64,000 nt of DNA from CAYSRC01 sp964433495 (GTDB lineage Bacteria > Bacillota > Clostridia > Oscillospirales > Ruminococcaceae), in NCBI GenBank assembly GCA_964433495.1, contig CAYSRC010000004.1, forward strand, positions 4,610-68,609, read 5' to 3'. The position numbers were made by a program, and so were the translations under genes. Shown piece after piece: positions 8,264-16,847 of this stretch; the first letter of the stretch is position 1, and each line of letters starts with the position of its first letter. Under the pieces are notes generated by a model. The model saw only the letters and a list, made by a program, of their open reading frames with translations. It searched no databases and was not told the DNA's origin.

Positions 8264-9601
8264 TCACCGTTCCCCCTTTAAAAGCGGCAGCAGCTTGGGC
8301 GAGTCGGTGAAGCAGGTCATCGCAAACACCCTGCCCCGCGCGCCCTCTTTGAGCGCGCCGACCGCCGCCGTGATGTCCCGCTCGACCGTAAGCCTCTGCT
8401 CGTCGACCCCCGCCGTTATGAGCCTCGCCGCGAGGTCGTCCGCAAACCTTCCGCACAGAACGATTCGCTTCACGTCGTCCCGCGTGAGGCGCTCAAAGTC
8501 GATGTCCCACAGCCACGACATGTCGTTGGCAAGATACTTGCGGCTCAGGGTATCCACCGCGACGATCACCGTCTTTTCGGGCGACGTGTCGCGGCAGACA
8601 GCCTCTATCGCGCCGTCGTAGGCGATGGAATTCTCGTGCTTGCACAGCATAAAGACCCCGTCGTGCCCGCCGACGCTGAAGTCGGCAAGGCGCGCCTGGA
8701 ACGCGTTTGAGAGCCTGTGCCCCGTTATCGCCGCCGCTGCCTCCTCGCCCGACATGCCGAACGCCTCGACCGCCACAGTGAACGCCGCCGCGATGTTGTA
8801 GGCGAACATGGGGTTGTCCAGCTGCGGCGTCACCTCGTATCTGCCGTCGAGCAGATAGACGCCCCCGCGGTCCTCGGTGACCGCGTGGTCGGGGGGCTGC
8901 CGTTTAAACCCGCACTCGGTGCAGGCGAAGCCGCCGAGGTGGTTGTATATCCTGTAGTCGTATTTCATCTCGCCGCGGCAGACGGGGCAGGTCGCGCCGT
9001 CGTCATAGGCGTGCGCGACATCCGCGCCCTCGCACCCCGCCCGGCGCTCGACGCCGAACCGAATGACGGGCGACGTCCGCCCCTCGGCGAGGGAGGCGCT
9101 GACCGGCTCGTCTGCGTTCAGGATGAGGGTCGAGCCCTCGGGCAGGCCCTTGCGCAGCTCGCCCTTCACGAAGTCGCTGTGCCCGTTGCGGGTGAGCTGA
9201 TCCCTGAAGAGGTTGAGCACCGCGATGTGGCTCGGCGTCAGGTTTTTAAAGGTGTATTGGCAGAACCGCTCGTCGCTCTCGAGCACGACGATGTCCGCCC
9301 TGACCCTGCCCCGAAGGGTGCTCGCGTTCAAAAGCGCCGTCACCACGCCCTCGGTCTGGTTGCTGCCCTCGCTGTTGCACACAACGCGTTTCCCCGTCGC
9401 GAGCGCCGCCCTTTTGATGAGCTCGGTCGTCGAGGTCTTGCCGTTGGAGCCGGTCACCGCGACGACGGTGTCGGGCAGCTTGAGACGCCTCGCGATGTCG
9501 GGGCACAGCTTGAGGGCGACAAGGCCCGGCAGGCTGCTGCCCCTGCCGACGAGCCGACCCAAAAAGCTCAATATCTTGGTTATCAGAATGACAAAAAACA
9601 T
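8264..9601 (-). CDS. murT: MurT-like lipid II isoglutaminyl synthase, ligase subunit
   Basis: MurT is a Mur-ligase homologue that activates the D-Glu carboxylate of lipid II with ATP for amidation. The 445-residue protein starts with a hydrophobic segment, then has the P-loop TGSNGKTSTTE (residues about 50-60), an inserted zinc ribbon (CPVC ... CTEC, about 205-232) and the C-terminal DUF1727 domain with NDMSWLWDIDFE, which holds the Asp of the MurT active site. The start at 9601 has GGAGAAG ahead of it; longer frames lack support. It heads an operon with gatD, the glycosyltransferase, rfbA and rfbD. Confidence 0.95.
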   Translation of the reverse strand: MFFVILITKILSFLGRLVGRGSSLPGLVALKLCPDIARRLKLPDTVVAVTGSNGKTSTTELIKRAALATGKRVVCNSEGSNQTEGVVTALLNASTLRGRVRADIVVLESDERFCQYTFKNLTPSHIAVLNLFRDQLTRNGHSDFVKGELRKGLPEGSTLILNADEPVSASLAEGRTSPVIRFGVERRAGCEGADVAHAYDDGATCPVCRGEMKYDYRIYNHLGGFACTECGFKRQPPDHAVTEDRGGVYLLDGRYEVTPQLDNPMFAYNIAAAFTVAVEAFGMSGEEAAAAITGHRLSNAFQARLADFSVGGHDGVFMLCKHENSIAYDGAIEAVCRDTSPEKTVIVAVDTLSRKYLANDMSWLWDIDFERLTRDDVKRIVLCGRFADDLAARLITAGVDEQRLTVERDITAAVGALKEGARGRVFAMTCFTDSPKLLPLLKGER

Positions 9602-9904
9602 AGCTTCTCCGCACAAATACACAGTATTGGGGGGCCGACGACGCGCGGGGCCCGGCCATTGACACGCCGCTTTTCGGGGAAGGGGGGGGGATAAATTCCG
9701 CTCACTTAAAACGCCCTGCCCACGCTTTTCAAGGCAAAGGCGCCCCCGCGGCCCCGCATCGGGCGAAAGGCACCGCACAAAAACGCTTTTCGCCGCACAG
9801 GGCGCGCGCCGGTCGGCCCGCCGCCCGCTCTCGCGCCTCTTCCCGCGGCCCGCTTCCCGGCGGGCTGCCCTCTCGCCGGGAGCGCCGTCCCCGACGCCCC
9901 CCAA
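9602..9904. other. Gap upstream of murT
   Basis: About 300 very GC-rich bases hold no supported gene. The murT promoter should lie here. I see CCAATACTGTGTAT on the minus strand just before murT but cannot assign a clear -35/-10 pair. Confidence 0.4.
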
Positions 9905-9933
9905 ACGCAGCGCCGCCCGCGGCGGCGCTGCGT
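9905..9933 (-). terminator. Terminator of the nucleoside hydrolase gene
   Basis: A perfect 13-bp stem (ACGCAGCGCCGCC with its complement) with a 3-base loop lies 25 bases after the stop codon and is followed on the minus strand by TTTGG. Confidence 0.7.
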
Positions 9934-9957
9934 CTCACTCTCTTTCGGCAAGCCTGT

Positions 9958-10905
9958 CTATGCGAGGTGCGAAAAGTACTCGGTCATGGCCTCGTACCAC
10001 TTTTCATACCTGCGCATGTCGATGTCGGTGATGAGCACCGTGTTGAAGGTGCTCTCGTCGTCGTAGCTCGCAACCGACTCGCCCCAGTGCTCGTCCCCCT
10101 CGACGGCGCAGATGTCGATATGACAGCGCTTCGACTCGCACGCATCATTCTCGGCGAGCCAAAACACCGGGATGGCGTCGTGGATGATGCTCGAGCGCTT
10201 GCCCTCCTTGTTGTCAAGCTTGTCGGAATAGCTGTTGACCAGCGCCTTGATGATGCCGCTTATAAGCGACTTTTTCTCGGCGAGCCTGTCGATGAACTCG
10301 AACGCGATGCCGGTCTTTTCGGTGACGTTGAGCCCCGCCATGACGATGGGGATGCCGCTTTTGAACACGATGTCGGCGGCGGGCGGGTCTATCCAGAAGT
10401 TGAACTCGGCATAGGGGGTGCTGTTGCCGCCCTCGACGCCGCCGCCCATGATGTCGATTTCCTTGATATAGTCCTTCGCGTCGGGGTGCTTTATCAGCAG
10501 CTGCGCGAGGTTGGTCAGCGGGCCTATCGCCACGATGTGCAGCCTGCCCGCATATTCCTTCGCCTTTTCATAGATAAAGTCCCACGCGGGCAGCTCGCTG
10601 AAGCTTCCCTTTGCCTCGGGCAGGGTGACCGAGCCCATGCCCGTCGCGCCGTGGGTGAGGCCCGCGTGGCGCGGGGCCTGCACGGTCAGCTGCCGCTCGG
10701 CGCCCTTCGCCACGGGGCAGCCGAGCTGCAAAAACTCGGCGAGGTCGAGGGCGTTTTTAAAGGTATACTTTGCCTCGACGTTGCCGTCGACCGGCGTAAG
10801 CCCCACGATCTCGAGGTTGTCGGACGCGGCGGCGAGCATGATCGCGATGGCGTCGTCCACGCCGGGGTCGGTGTCGATGATTATGGGTATTCTCTCGTTA
10901 CTCAT
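9958..10905 (-). CDS. Inosine/uridine-type nucleoside hydrolase
   Basis: The enzyme cleaves the N-glycosidic bond of ribonucleosides to give ribose and free base for salvage. The 315 residues have the Ca2+-binding signature DTDPGVDDA near the N-terminus, the NGN-like VDGNVEA loop and a C-terminal HDAIPVFWL with the conserved His-Asp. Start at 10905 is fixed by GGAGG 7 bases upstream and the match of MSNERIPIIIDTDPG to the family; the longer frame adds a non-homologous leader. It is monocistronic. Whether it prefers purines or pyrimidines cannot be told. Confidence 0.95.
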   Translation of the reverse strand: MSNERIPIIIDTDPGVDDAIAIMLAAASDNLEIVGLTPVDGNVEAKYTFKNALDLAEFLQLGCPVAKGAERQLTVQAPRHAGLTHGATGMGSVTLPEAKGSFSELPAWDFIYEKAKEYAGRLHIVAIGPLTNLAQLLIKHPDAKDYIKEIDIMGGGVEGGNSTPYAEFNFWIDPPAADIVFKSGIPIVMAGLNVTEKTGIAFEFIDRLAEKKSLISGIIKALVNSYSDKLDNKEGKRSSIIHDAIPVFWLAENDACESKRCHIDICAVEGDEHWGESVASYDDESTFNTVLITDIDMRRYEKWYEAMTEYFSHLA

Positions 10906-11051
10906 AGTATCCTCCAAAAGAGCTTTTTTATTTATCCCGCGCGGTAGCCCACGGCAGACGGAGGTTCCCGCGCGGATTATTTCATTTTTTGAAGACGGGG
11001 CCGCGCCCGCCCTCATGCCGCACGTCCCTAAGGCGCTCCGGGGCCGCGGCG

Positions 11052-12152
11052 TCAAAAACGGCCGAGGTCAAAACCGCGGTCGAGGCCGTACACAAAGCCC
11101 GCGACGAGCTCGGCCGTCGCCCGCACGTCGCGAAGGTCGCACACCTCCTTGGGGCTGTGGCTGTAGCGGTCGGGCGAGCCCATGTCCATGACGGGGATGC
11201 CCTCGTCCTCGAGCTGGAGATAGGCGGTGTCGGACAGCGCGCCGCGGTACGCCGCGCGCTGCAGCGGGATCCCGCGCTCGCCCGCCGTTTTTTTCAACAG
11301 CTCGAACATGCCCTTGTGCACGACCGCGCCGTTGAGGGTGCCCTTGCCGTGGAAGTTGAAGAGGATGGCCCCCGGGCCGCCGCCGAGCGCGACGTTGTTG
11401 TACCCGCGCTGGTCGGGCGTGTCGCCCGCGCCGGGGCCCAAAAGGCAGATGCCCATGTCGGTCTTGGCGGTTCTCGCGGCGATCATCGCGCCCCGCGCGG
11501 AAAACTCCTCCCACACGGTGCCGACAATGTGCACTGTCGCGCGCGCCCTCTTTGCCGCGAGCTCCTCGGCGACACACAAAAGCTGGGTGAGGCCGACCGC
11601 GTTGTCAAGATAGCTCGACGAGATGCGATCCCCCCGAAGCTCGATAAACAGCGGATAGTAGCACACGGGGCAGCCGACCTCGATGCCGAGGTCGTGAAGC
11701 TCCTGCTCGCTCTCCGCGCCGATATCGACGAACAGCGTCGCAAGGTTCGACGCCTTCTCCTTTTCGGCGGGGGACAGCACGTGGTAGGCCTTCGCGCCGA
11801 TGACGCCGTTGTACCAGCGCCCGTCCTCCGAGCCCACCCTCACGGGCGTGCCCTCGCACAGCCGCTCGGGCACGCCGCCCATGCGCTCGAGACGCAAAAA
11901 GCCGTCGGGCTCGAGACGGCGCACGATGAAGCCGATTGTGTCGAGGTGCGCAAAGAGCATGATCGAGGGCGCGCCCTCGTCCTCGCCGTCAAATGTCGCG
12001 ATGACGTTGCCTATTCGGTCGACGGCGATCCTGTCCGCGAGCGGGCGCAGGTCGTCCGAAAACCGCCTTGACATCTCGCCCTCATACCCCGAAACGCGCG
12101 GTATGGCAGCGTATTCCCTGATGTTCTGCTTGATCGACTGTATATCTCTCAT
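11052..12152 (-). CDS. M42 family metallopeptidase (glutamyl aminopeptidase/endoglucanase M type)
   Basis: The 366-residue cytosolic aminopeptidase has the expected di-metal ligands: AHLDTIG (His, Asp), YLDNAVG (bridging Asp), WEEFSARGA (catalytic Glu and metal Glu) and a C-terminal SHSPKEVCDLRD with the last His. M42 enzymes form large tetrahedral particles that trim peptides from the N-terminus. WEEFSARGA replaces the more usual QEEVGLRGA, but the two Glu are kept. It reads toward the nucleoside hydrolase with 146 bases between. Confidence 0.92.
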   Translation of the reverse strand: MRDIQSIKQNIREYAAIPRVSGYEGEMSRRFSDDLRPLADRIAVDRIGNVIATFDGEDEGAPSIMLFAHLDTIGFIVRRLEPDGFLRLERMGGVPERLCEGTPVRVGSEDGRWYNGVIGAKAYHVLSPAEKEKASNLATLFVDIGAESEQELHDLGIEVGCPVCYYPLFIELRGDRISSSYLDNAVGLTQLLCVAEELAAKRARATVHIVGTVWEEFSARGAMIAARTAKTDMGICLLGPGAGDTPDQRGYNNVALGGGPGAILFNFHGKGTLNGAVVHKGMFELLKKTAGERGIPLQRAAYRGALSDTAYLQLEDEGIPVMDMGSPDRYSHSPKEVCDLRDVRATAELVAGFVYGLDRGFDLGRF

Positions 12153-12194
12153 TGTTAAATAATGTCCTCACAAAGGGTGTCCTTCTTTAACAAC

Positions 12195-12223
12195 ATTCTA
12201 TCAGCTTTGCGTCCCTTTTACAA
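12195..12223 (-). promoter_or_regulatory. Promoter of the M42 peptidase gene
   Basis: On the minus strand TTGTAA (12223-12218) and TAGAAT (12200-12195) are spaced by exactly 17 bases, about 43 bases before the ATG at 12152. Confidence 0.6.
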
Positions 12224-12566
12224 CAGAATAAAGGTTTAGAACGGCAAACTTCTGTCAATACTGTGTATGTCGAGGGGGCATTCCGCGGGGAGAGCGAGCG
12301 GGCTTTGGCGTTCCCCTGCCCCGAGGGCCGCCGCACAGGGCGAGGCCGTCGGGGGCCTGCGGCGGGTGACACGGGGCAGGGCCTGAGCGGGCGGGCATTG
12401 ACGTTCCCCCCCGCCCCGACGGCCGCCGCGAAACGCGGCGCGGGTTCTTGAGCGCGTCCGCCGGGACGCCGGCGTTTTCCTTTCGGGCTGCCCTCCGACA
12501 GCCTCGCCCGGCCGCATTAAACATCCCACGCATTTTTATGCCAACCGCGGAAAGGAGCACAGCGCA
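12224..12566. other. Gap between the M42 and LCP-like genes
   Basis: The rest of this divergent gap is GC-rich and has no supported coding sequence; its reading frames are Arg/Pro/Ala-rich on both strands. A TTGACA box occurs on the minus strand at 12253-12258. Confidence 0.4.
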
Positions 12567-13466
12567 ATGAAGGACGGCAGAGGCCGCCGCGCCGCGGCGG
12601 ATTTCTTCATCGGTTTTTTTGCGACAGTGTTAATTGTACTGCCCGTGTTTTTCACCGCCTTTGAGATAGGCGAGCAGCGGCGCGAGCGCGCGTCGGACAA
12701 CGTCCGCCCCGCCGCCGAGGCCCGCACCGACATCCCCGTGTCGGCGCCGCTCAGCTTCAACCTGATGGTCGAGATGCACTCGGCGCTGACGGGCGAACTG
12801 TCGTCGGTGTCGCTTGTGCGCTTTGACACGGCGTCAAAGCGGATGTGCGCGGTGACGCTGCCCGCCTCCTGCGTCGTGTTGTGGGACCAAGAACCCGACA
12901 CCCTCATGAGCCTCTATGCGTCGAGAGGGGCCCTCGGCGTCAGACAGTCGGTCGAGGACACCCTGTCCATCCCGATCAGCGGGTATATAAGCCTGTCGAG
13001 CGACGCGATGTCGGACGTCGTGGACGCGCTGGGCGGGTTTTATTTCACGCTGCAAAGCCCCGTCGAGGTTGCCGACAGCGACGGGCGCACCGTCTACACC
13101 CGCGAAGCGGGCAGCACGAGACTGTACGGCAACGACGTCGTGCAGCTTGCCCTCAACGGCGGCTACTACGCCGACGAGCTGGTGCGGCTGCACGAGCGCC
13201 TGTGGTCGGCGGCGCTGGACGAGGTCTGCACAAGGGACGACCTCGCCGCGCTGCTCGAGCGGTGCGTCGCCCTCGCGCGCGAGCGCGGGGCAGCGAGCGA
13301 CCTCGGCCCGGCCCTTTTGGGGGAGCTCAAGCGCGCCGCCGGGTACATCTGCGGGCCCGACTGCCTTGTGAACGTGACCCGCCCCGACGGCGTCTTTGCC
13401 GACACCGTTTTTCAGCTTTCGCAGGGCGCCGACGAAAAACTTTGGAGATTGTTCCCCAAAGTTTAA
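12567..13466 (+). CDS. Membrane-anchored LCP-like protein lacking the active-site Arg
   Basis: The 299-residue protein has one N-terminal membrane segment (residues about 10-30) and an extracytoplasmic domain. The stretch VRQSVEDTLSIPISGYISL...VVDALGGFYF matches the LytR-CpsA-Psr fold, whose members transfer glycan polymers from lipid carriers to peptidoglycan. The usual SIPRDT is TLPAS here and the later Arg-rich loop is also lost (AGSTRLYGNDVVQLALNG), so phosphotransferase activity is doubtful. AAAGGAG lies 10 bases before the ATG. A terminator follows the stop codon. The family call rests on a visual match. Confidence 0.6.
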   Translation: MKDGRGRRAAADFFIGFFATVLIVLPVFFTAFEIGEQRRERASDNVRPAAEARTDIPVSAPLSFNLMVEMHSALTGELSSVSLVRFDTASKRMCAVTLPASCVVLWDQEPDTLMSLYASRGALGVRQSVEDTLSIPISGYISLSSDAMSDVVDALGGFYFTLQSPVEVADSDGRTVYTREAGSTRLYGNDVVQLALNGGYYADELVRLHERLWSAALDEVCTRDDLAALLERCVALARERGAASDLGPALLGELKRAAGYICGPDCLVNVTRPDGVFADTVFQLSQGADEKLWRLFPKV

Positions 13467-13520
13467 AATGTGTTTACAAAATGATTACACCGCGTACAAA
13501 CGAGGGGCGTATAAATAATA

Positions 13521-13579
13521 CAGACGGTTACCCCTCACCGACAGGTAAAAAAGGGGGGACAACCGTCTTTTTATTTTGC
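13521..13579 (+). terminator. Terminator after the LCP-like gene
   Basis: AGACGGTT pairs with AACCGTCT, extended inward by CCCCT/AGGGG, and TTTTTATTTT follows. It lies inside any long version of the next reading frame and so argues for a downstream start of the lipoprotein. Confidence 0.75.
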
Positions 13580-13582
13580 GCT

Positions 13583-14182
13583 TTGTCCCGCGACGCGCAG
13601 TGCATCCTGCGGCGGGCGGCGGCGATTGCGGCGGCCGTGCTCGCGCTCGCGCTGCTGCTGTCGGGCTGCGCGGCGCCCGCTCCGCCCGGCGTCGGCGTCT
13701 TTGTGCGGCCCGAGCTGTTCGGGGGCGAGCGGGTCGTCCCCGAGCCCGCCGACCTCGCCGTGTCCGCTTCGTCGGACGACGAGCCCGCGCGGGACGGCGT
13801 CCCCCGGGCGGGCCTTGCGGACGACGGGCGGTTTCGGTGCGAGACGTTCTCCTTTTTTGTGTGTGAGGGCTGGCGCGACTGCTTCCGCTGGCAACTCGAC
13901 CTTCGCGACGACGCGGGCTTCACGACCGAGGTGTACCGCTTTTACTACGGCAGCGGCGGTCTTTTGGTGTTCGCGGTCGAAAAGCGAAGCCCCGGCTTTT
14001 CAAATCTCTACGGCGAGTACGGCGGCGCGCTTCTCGGCCGCTCGCCCGCGGGCGACAGCTTTTTGCTCGTCACCGAGCAGCCCGAGTTCCCGGACGGCTT
14101 CACCGCCGACGCGGGGTATATGGAGGCGCTCGCGTTCTCGCTGTCCGACGCGCTCGACTTTAGGTTTGAGGAAGAGGGATAA
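13583..14182 (+). CDS. Lipoprotein of unknown function
   Basis: The frame encodes a lipoprotein: a short positive n-region (CILRR), an Ala/Leu-rich core and the lipobox LLSGC about 30 residues from the proposed start, then about 170 secreted residues with no family I recognise. The domain is rich in aromatic residues (for example EVYRFYYGSGGLLVFAVEK). The start is uncertain. An ATG at 13481 is in frame but has no ribosome site, and an intrinsic terminator (13521-13579) lies between it and the signal peptide; TTG at 13583 gives a normal signal peptide and is preferred, although its ribosome site is also weak. Confidence 0.6.
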   Translation: MSRDAQCILRRAAAIAAAVLALALLLSGCAAPAPPGVGVFVRPELFGGERVVPEPADLAVSASSDDEPARDGVPRAGLADDGRFRCETFSFFVCEGWRDCFRWQLDLRDDAGFTTEVYRFYYGSGGLLVFAVEKRSPGFSNLYGEYGGALLGRSPAGDSFLLVTEQPEFPDGFTADAGYMEALAFSLSDALDFRFEEEG

Positions 14183-14299
14183 ACCGCCCCGCCGACAGTT
14201 GTCCCGCTGCCCCCTGTGCCGCGCTCTGCGACGCAGGGGGCAGCTGCTTTGCGGCTCTCGGCATGTCCAATGGCTTGCACTTGTTTCTCGGTCGCGGGC

Positions 14300-14493
14300 C
14301 CTTAGCTTCCCCCGTGGGGGAAGGTGTCCGAGCACTAAGGCTTTACGTCCGTCCATCGGGTCGCGGGCCCTTGAGGCTCCCTTACCGAACGGTCGGCCGT
14401 AGTATGAACGACGGCCGAAAGACGCATGATATTGCGCCGCATGTCAAACGTCCGTTCCGCTTGCGTTTGACCGCTCCGCGCGGCAGATGCGCA
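14300..14493. repeat. Interspersed mosaic repeat, copy B
   Basis: This lies between two convergent genes. It contains CTTCCCCCGTGGGGGAAG (about 14307-14323) and a full module 2 (14390-14493) with CATGTCAAACGTCCGTTCC at 14440 and CCGCTCCGCGCGGCAGATGC near its end. The same 19-mer recurs exactly at 52689. Confidence 0.75.
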
Positions 14494-14509
14494 GGTCGGT
14501 CACAAAAAT

Positions 14510-14544
14510 CGGGCGGGGGCTCGCTTGCCGCGAGCACCCGCCCG
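14510..14544 (-). terminator. Terminator of the ABC exporter operon
   Basis: CGGGCGGGTGCTCGC pairs with GCGAGCCCCCGCCCG (one mismatch) and ATTTTTG follows on the minus strand, about 30 bases after the permease stop codon. Confidence 0.7.
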
Positions 14545-14572
14545 AAAATCTTAACAGACCGGAAAATGCAGA

Positions 14573-16132
14573 TCACTGATTTTCAAACAGCAGCGGGGTG
14601 GCGCACACAATCCGCCACATGACAGCCGACGCCGCCGCCAAAACCACAGTGTACACCGACGCGACGACCGTCGGCGGCGCCGACGGCACGGCAAACGCCG
14701 GCACGATGGGGATCACAGAAAAGGCCATGCTCCCGAAGATGCCCAGCATAGAGCTCGCGCCCCGCTTTACCACCTGGCCCTCGTTCTCCCAGGTAAAGTT
14801 GGGCAGCTTGATGTTGACGAGCGCGCCGAATACCCCCGAGAAGACGCAGAAAACCGCGGGGTAGACAAACAGCAGCAGGATCTCGATCGGGTCCTTAACA
14901 TACGGCAGCAAGAGCAGGCTGCACACGACGCCCGCAGGCAGCGTGAGGCTGAGCGACATCGCGAGCTTGCCGCCCATGACGTCGGCCGTCGAGAGCGGCG
15001 CCGTCTGCAAGATCCAAAGGTTTTTACCCTCTAAGGAGAGCGAGACGCAGGTCGTCGAGCTCATCCCCAAAAAGAAGGGGATCGCGAGCGGGAGATATCC
15101 GCCGACAACGGCAAGCGCGCCCGGCGGGACGTCCTTGAGCACGGAAAAGGACAGCATACCCATCATGACGATCGACATCACAGCGCCGACGCCGCTGTTC
15201 ATAAAGTATATCGGGGTGCCCAAAAACTTCGCCCACTCCTTTTTGGCGACGGCCGCCGCCGCGCCGCTCGTCCGCTGCTCTTTAAAGACATAGCGCCTGC
15301 CCGCAGCGCGGCCGACCGCGGCCTCGTTTATCGCGACATAAAAGCGGGACAGCAGGACGCCCATCAGCGCAAACAGCAGCAGCGGGACGCCGACAAACAG
15401 CAGCGCCGACGACACCGAGCCGCCGACCGCCGCGTCCGCGAACAGTCGCGCGGGCAGGTAGGCCTCCGCAAGCCCCGCGAGCGTCGAGGACACCGCCGAC
15501 AGCATGGCGTCCTCATCTCCGCCCGCCGAATTGAGAAGCAGATTGGGCCCCAAAGCAAAGGCGACGGTGAAGAGCATGAGCAGCACCGACGACATCAGCT
15601 TTGCGTGCCGAAAACGGGTTGCCGCCGCCGTAAACCCCACGCCGACAACCGCGCCCAGCACCGTCGGCAGCAGGGGCGCCGACAGCATCCCCGCGAGCCA
15701 CATCGGATAAAAATACCACTGCGGGCTGCCGAAGCAGGCGACCGCTATGCCTATCGGCAGCATGATCAGCAGCGACCACAAAAGGTTGGACGAATAGAGG
15801 TTGATCATCCTCGCGCACGCGATGTCCCGCACCGTGACGGGCAGCGACAGCAGCATCTCGTCGTCCTTGCAGCCGAGCACCATGCCGTTGGTCTTGATCA
15901 CCGTAAAGAGGAACACGGCGCACGAGAGCACCGTCACCGCCGTGCCGGGGGCAAGCCTCCACGCGCCCGCGGTGCACAGCATCATGCCGAAAATAAACAT
16001 ATAAGCGCCCAAAACCGCAAACGCCAGCGCCAGCGCGACAAGCATCGCGACCCGCTTTGCGCCCCTGCCGCGCACCGCGCCCCGGCGGTTTGCGCTCTGC
16101 GCCCTGACGATGGTCCACAGCTTACCGTTCAC
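14573..16132 (-). CDS. ABC-2 type exporter, membrane subunit
   Basis: The 519-residue integral membrane protein has about 12 hydrophobic segments arranged in two similar halves, as in large permeases that partner a single ABC ATPase. The GTG start at 16132 overlaps the ATPase gene by 11 bases, with GGAGG 9 bases upstream; a longer frame only re-reads the ATPase gene. It has no domain that names the substrate. Drug, peptide or lipid export is possible, and the neighbours give no help. Confidence 0.85.
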   Translation of the reverse strand: MNGKLWTIVRAQSANRRGAVRGRGAKRVAMLVALALAFAVLGAYMFIFGMMLCTAGAWRLAPGTAVTVLSCAVFLFTVIKTNGMVLGCKDDEMLLSLPVTVRDIACARMINLYSSNLLWSLLIMLPIGIAVACFGSPQWYFYPMWLAGMLSAPLLPTVLGAVVGVGFTAAATRFRHAKLMSSVLLMLFTVAFALGPNLLLNSAGGDEDAMLSAVSSTLAGLAEAYLPARLFADAAVGGSVSSALLFVGVPLLLFALMGVLLSRFYVAINEAAVGRAAGRRYVFKEQRTSGAAAAVAKKEWAKFLGTPIYFMNSGVGAVMSIVMMGMLSFSVLKDVPPGALAVVGGYLPLAIPFFLGMSSTTCVSLSLEGKNLWILQTAPLSTADVMGGKLAMSLSLTLPAGVVCSLLLLPYVKDPIEILLLFVYPAVFCVFSGVFGALVNIKLPNFTWENEGQVVKRGASSMLGIFGSMAFSVIPIVPAFAVPSAPPTVVASVYTVVLAAASAVMWRIVCATPLLFENQ

Positions 16133-16847
16133 CTGCCGCCACCTCCATAAACACCTGCTCGAGGGTGCGGCCGCGCACCACCTCGGCCATGTCGCCCGAG
16201 GCAACCAGCCGCCCCTCCTTGATGATTGCGACGCGGTTGCACAGGTTCTGCGCGACGTCGAGGACGTGGGTCGAGAAGAACACCGCGCACCCCGCGGCGC
16301 ACATCTCGCGCATGATGTTCTTGAGCTTGAGCGCCGCCTCGGGGTCGAGCCCCACAAACGGCTCGTCGAGGACGAGCAGCTTGGGCGAGTGCAGCAGCGC
16401 CGCGCACAGCGCGAGCTTTTGCTTCATGCCGTGGGAGTAGGACGACACGGGGTTGGCGAGCGCTCCCTCGATGCCGAACAGCTCGGTGTAGTGCTTTATC
16501 GCGCCGTTGCGCGCGTCGGACGGCACCGAGAAGATGTCGGCGATAAAGTTGAGGTATTTGATGCCCGTCAGGTTCTCATACAAATCGGGGTTGTCGGGCA
16601 AAAACGCCGTGATGCGCTTGCATTCGACGGGGCGCTCCTTGACCGACATGCCGTCGATGAAGATCTCGCCCCCCTCAAACCGCAGCACCCCCATCGCCGC
16701 CTTGATGGACGTGCTCTTACCCGCCCCGTTGGGGCCGATGAACCCGAGGATATCCCCGGGGTTCACCGCAAGGCTCAGCCCGTCGACCGCCCTTTTGCCG
16801 CCCTTGTAGGTTTTGGAAAAATCCCTGAACTCGAGTACCGGTTGCAT
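16122..16847 (-). CDS. ABC transporter ATP-binding protein (ABC-2 exporter type)
   Basis: The 241-residue ATPase has Walker A GPNGAGKST (residues about 39-47), signature YSHGMKQKLALC, Walker B LLVLDEPFVGLDP and the H-loop STHVLD. The signature reads SHGMKQK instead of SGGQ, as in many ABC-2 (CcmA-type) ATPases. It drives the permease encoded just downstream. AGGAGGG precedes the ATG. Longer upstream frames are not supported. Confidence 0.95.
   Translation of the reverse strand: MQPVLEFRDFSKTYKGGKRAVDGLSLAVNPGDILGFIGPNGAGKSTSIKAAMGVLRFEGGEIFIDGMSVKERPVECKRITAFLPDNPDLYENLTGIKYLNFIADIFSVPSDARNGAIKHYTELFGIEGALANPVSSYSHGMKQKLALCAALLHSPKLLVLDEPFVGLDPEAALKLKNIMREMCAAGCAVFFSTHVLDVAQNLCNRVAIIKEGRLVASGDMAEVVRGRTLEQVFMEVAAGER

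Noticed and set aside
12255..12560. Small open frames in the gap between the M42 and LCP-like genes
   Set aside because: No ribosome sites, and the residue content is that of shadow frames.
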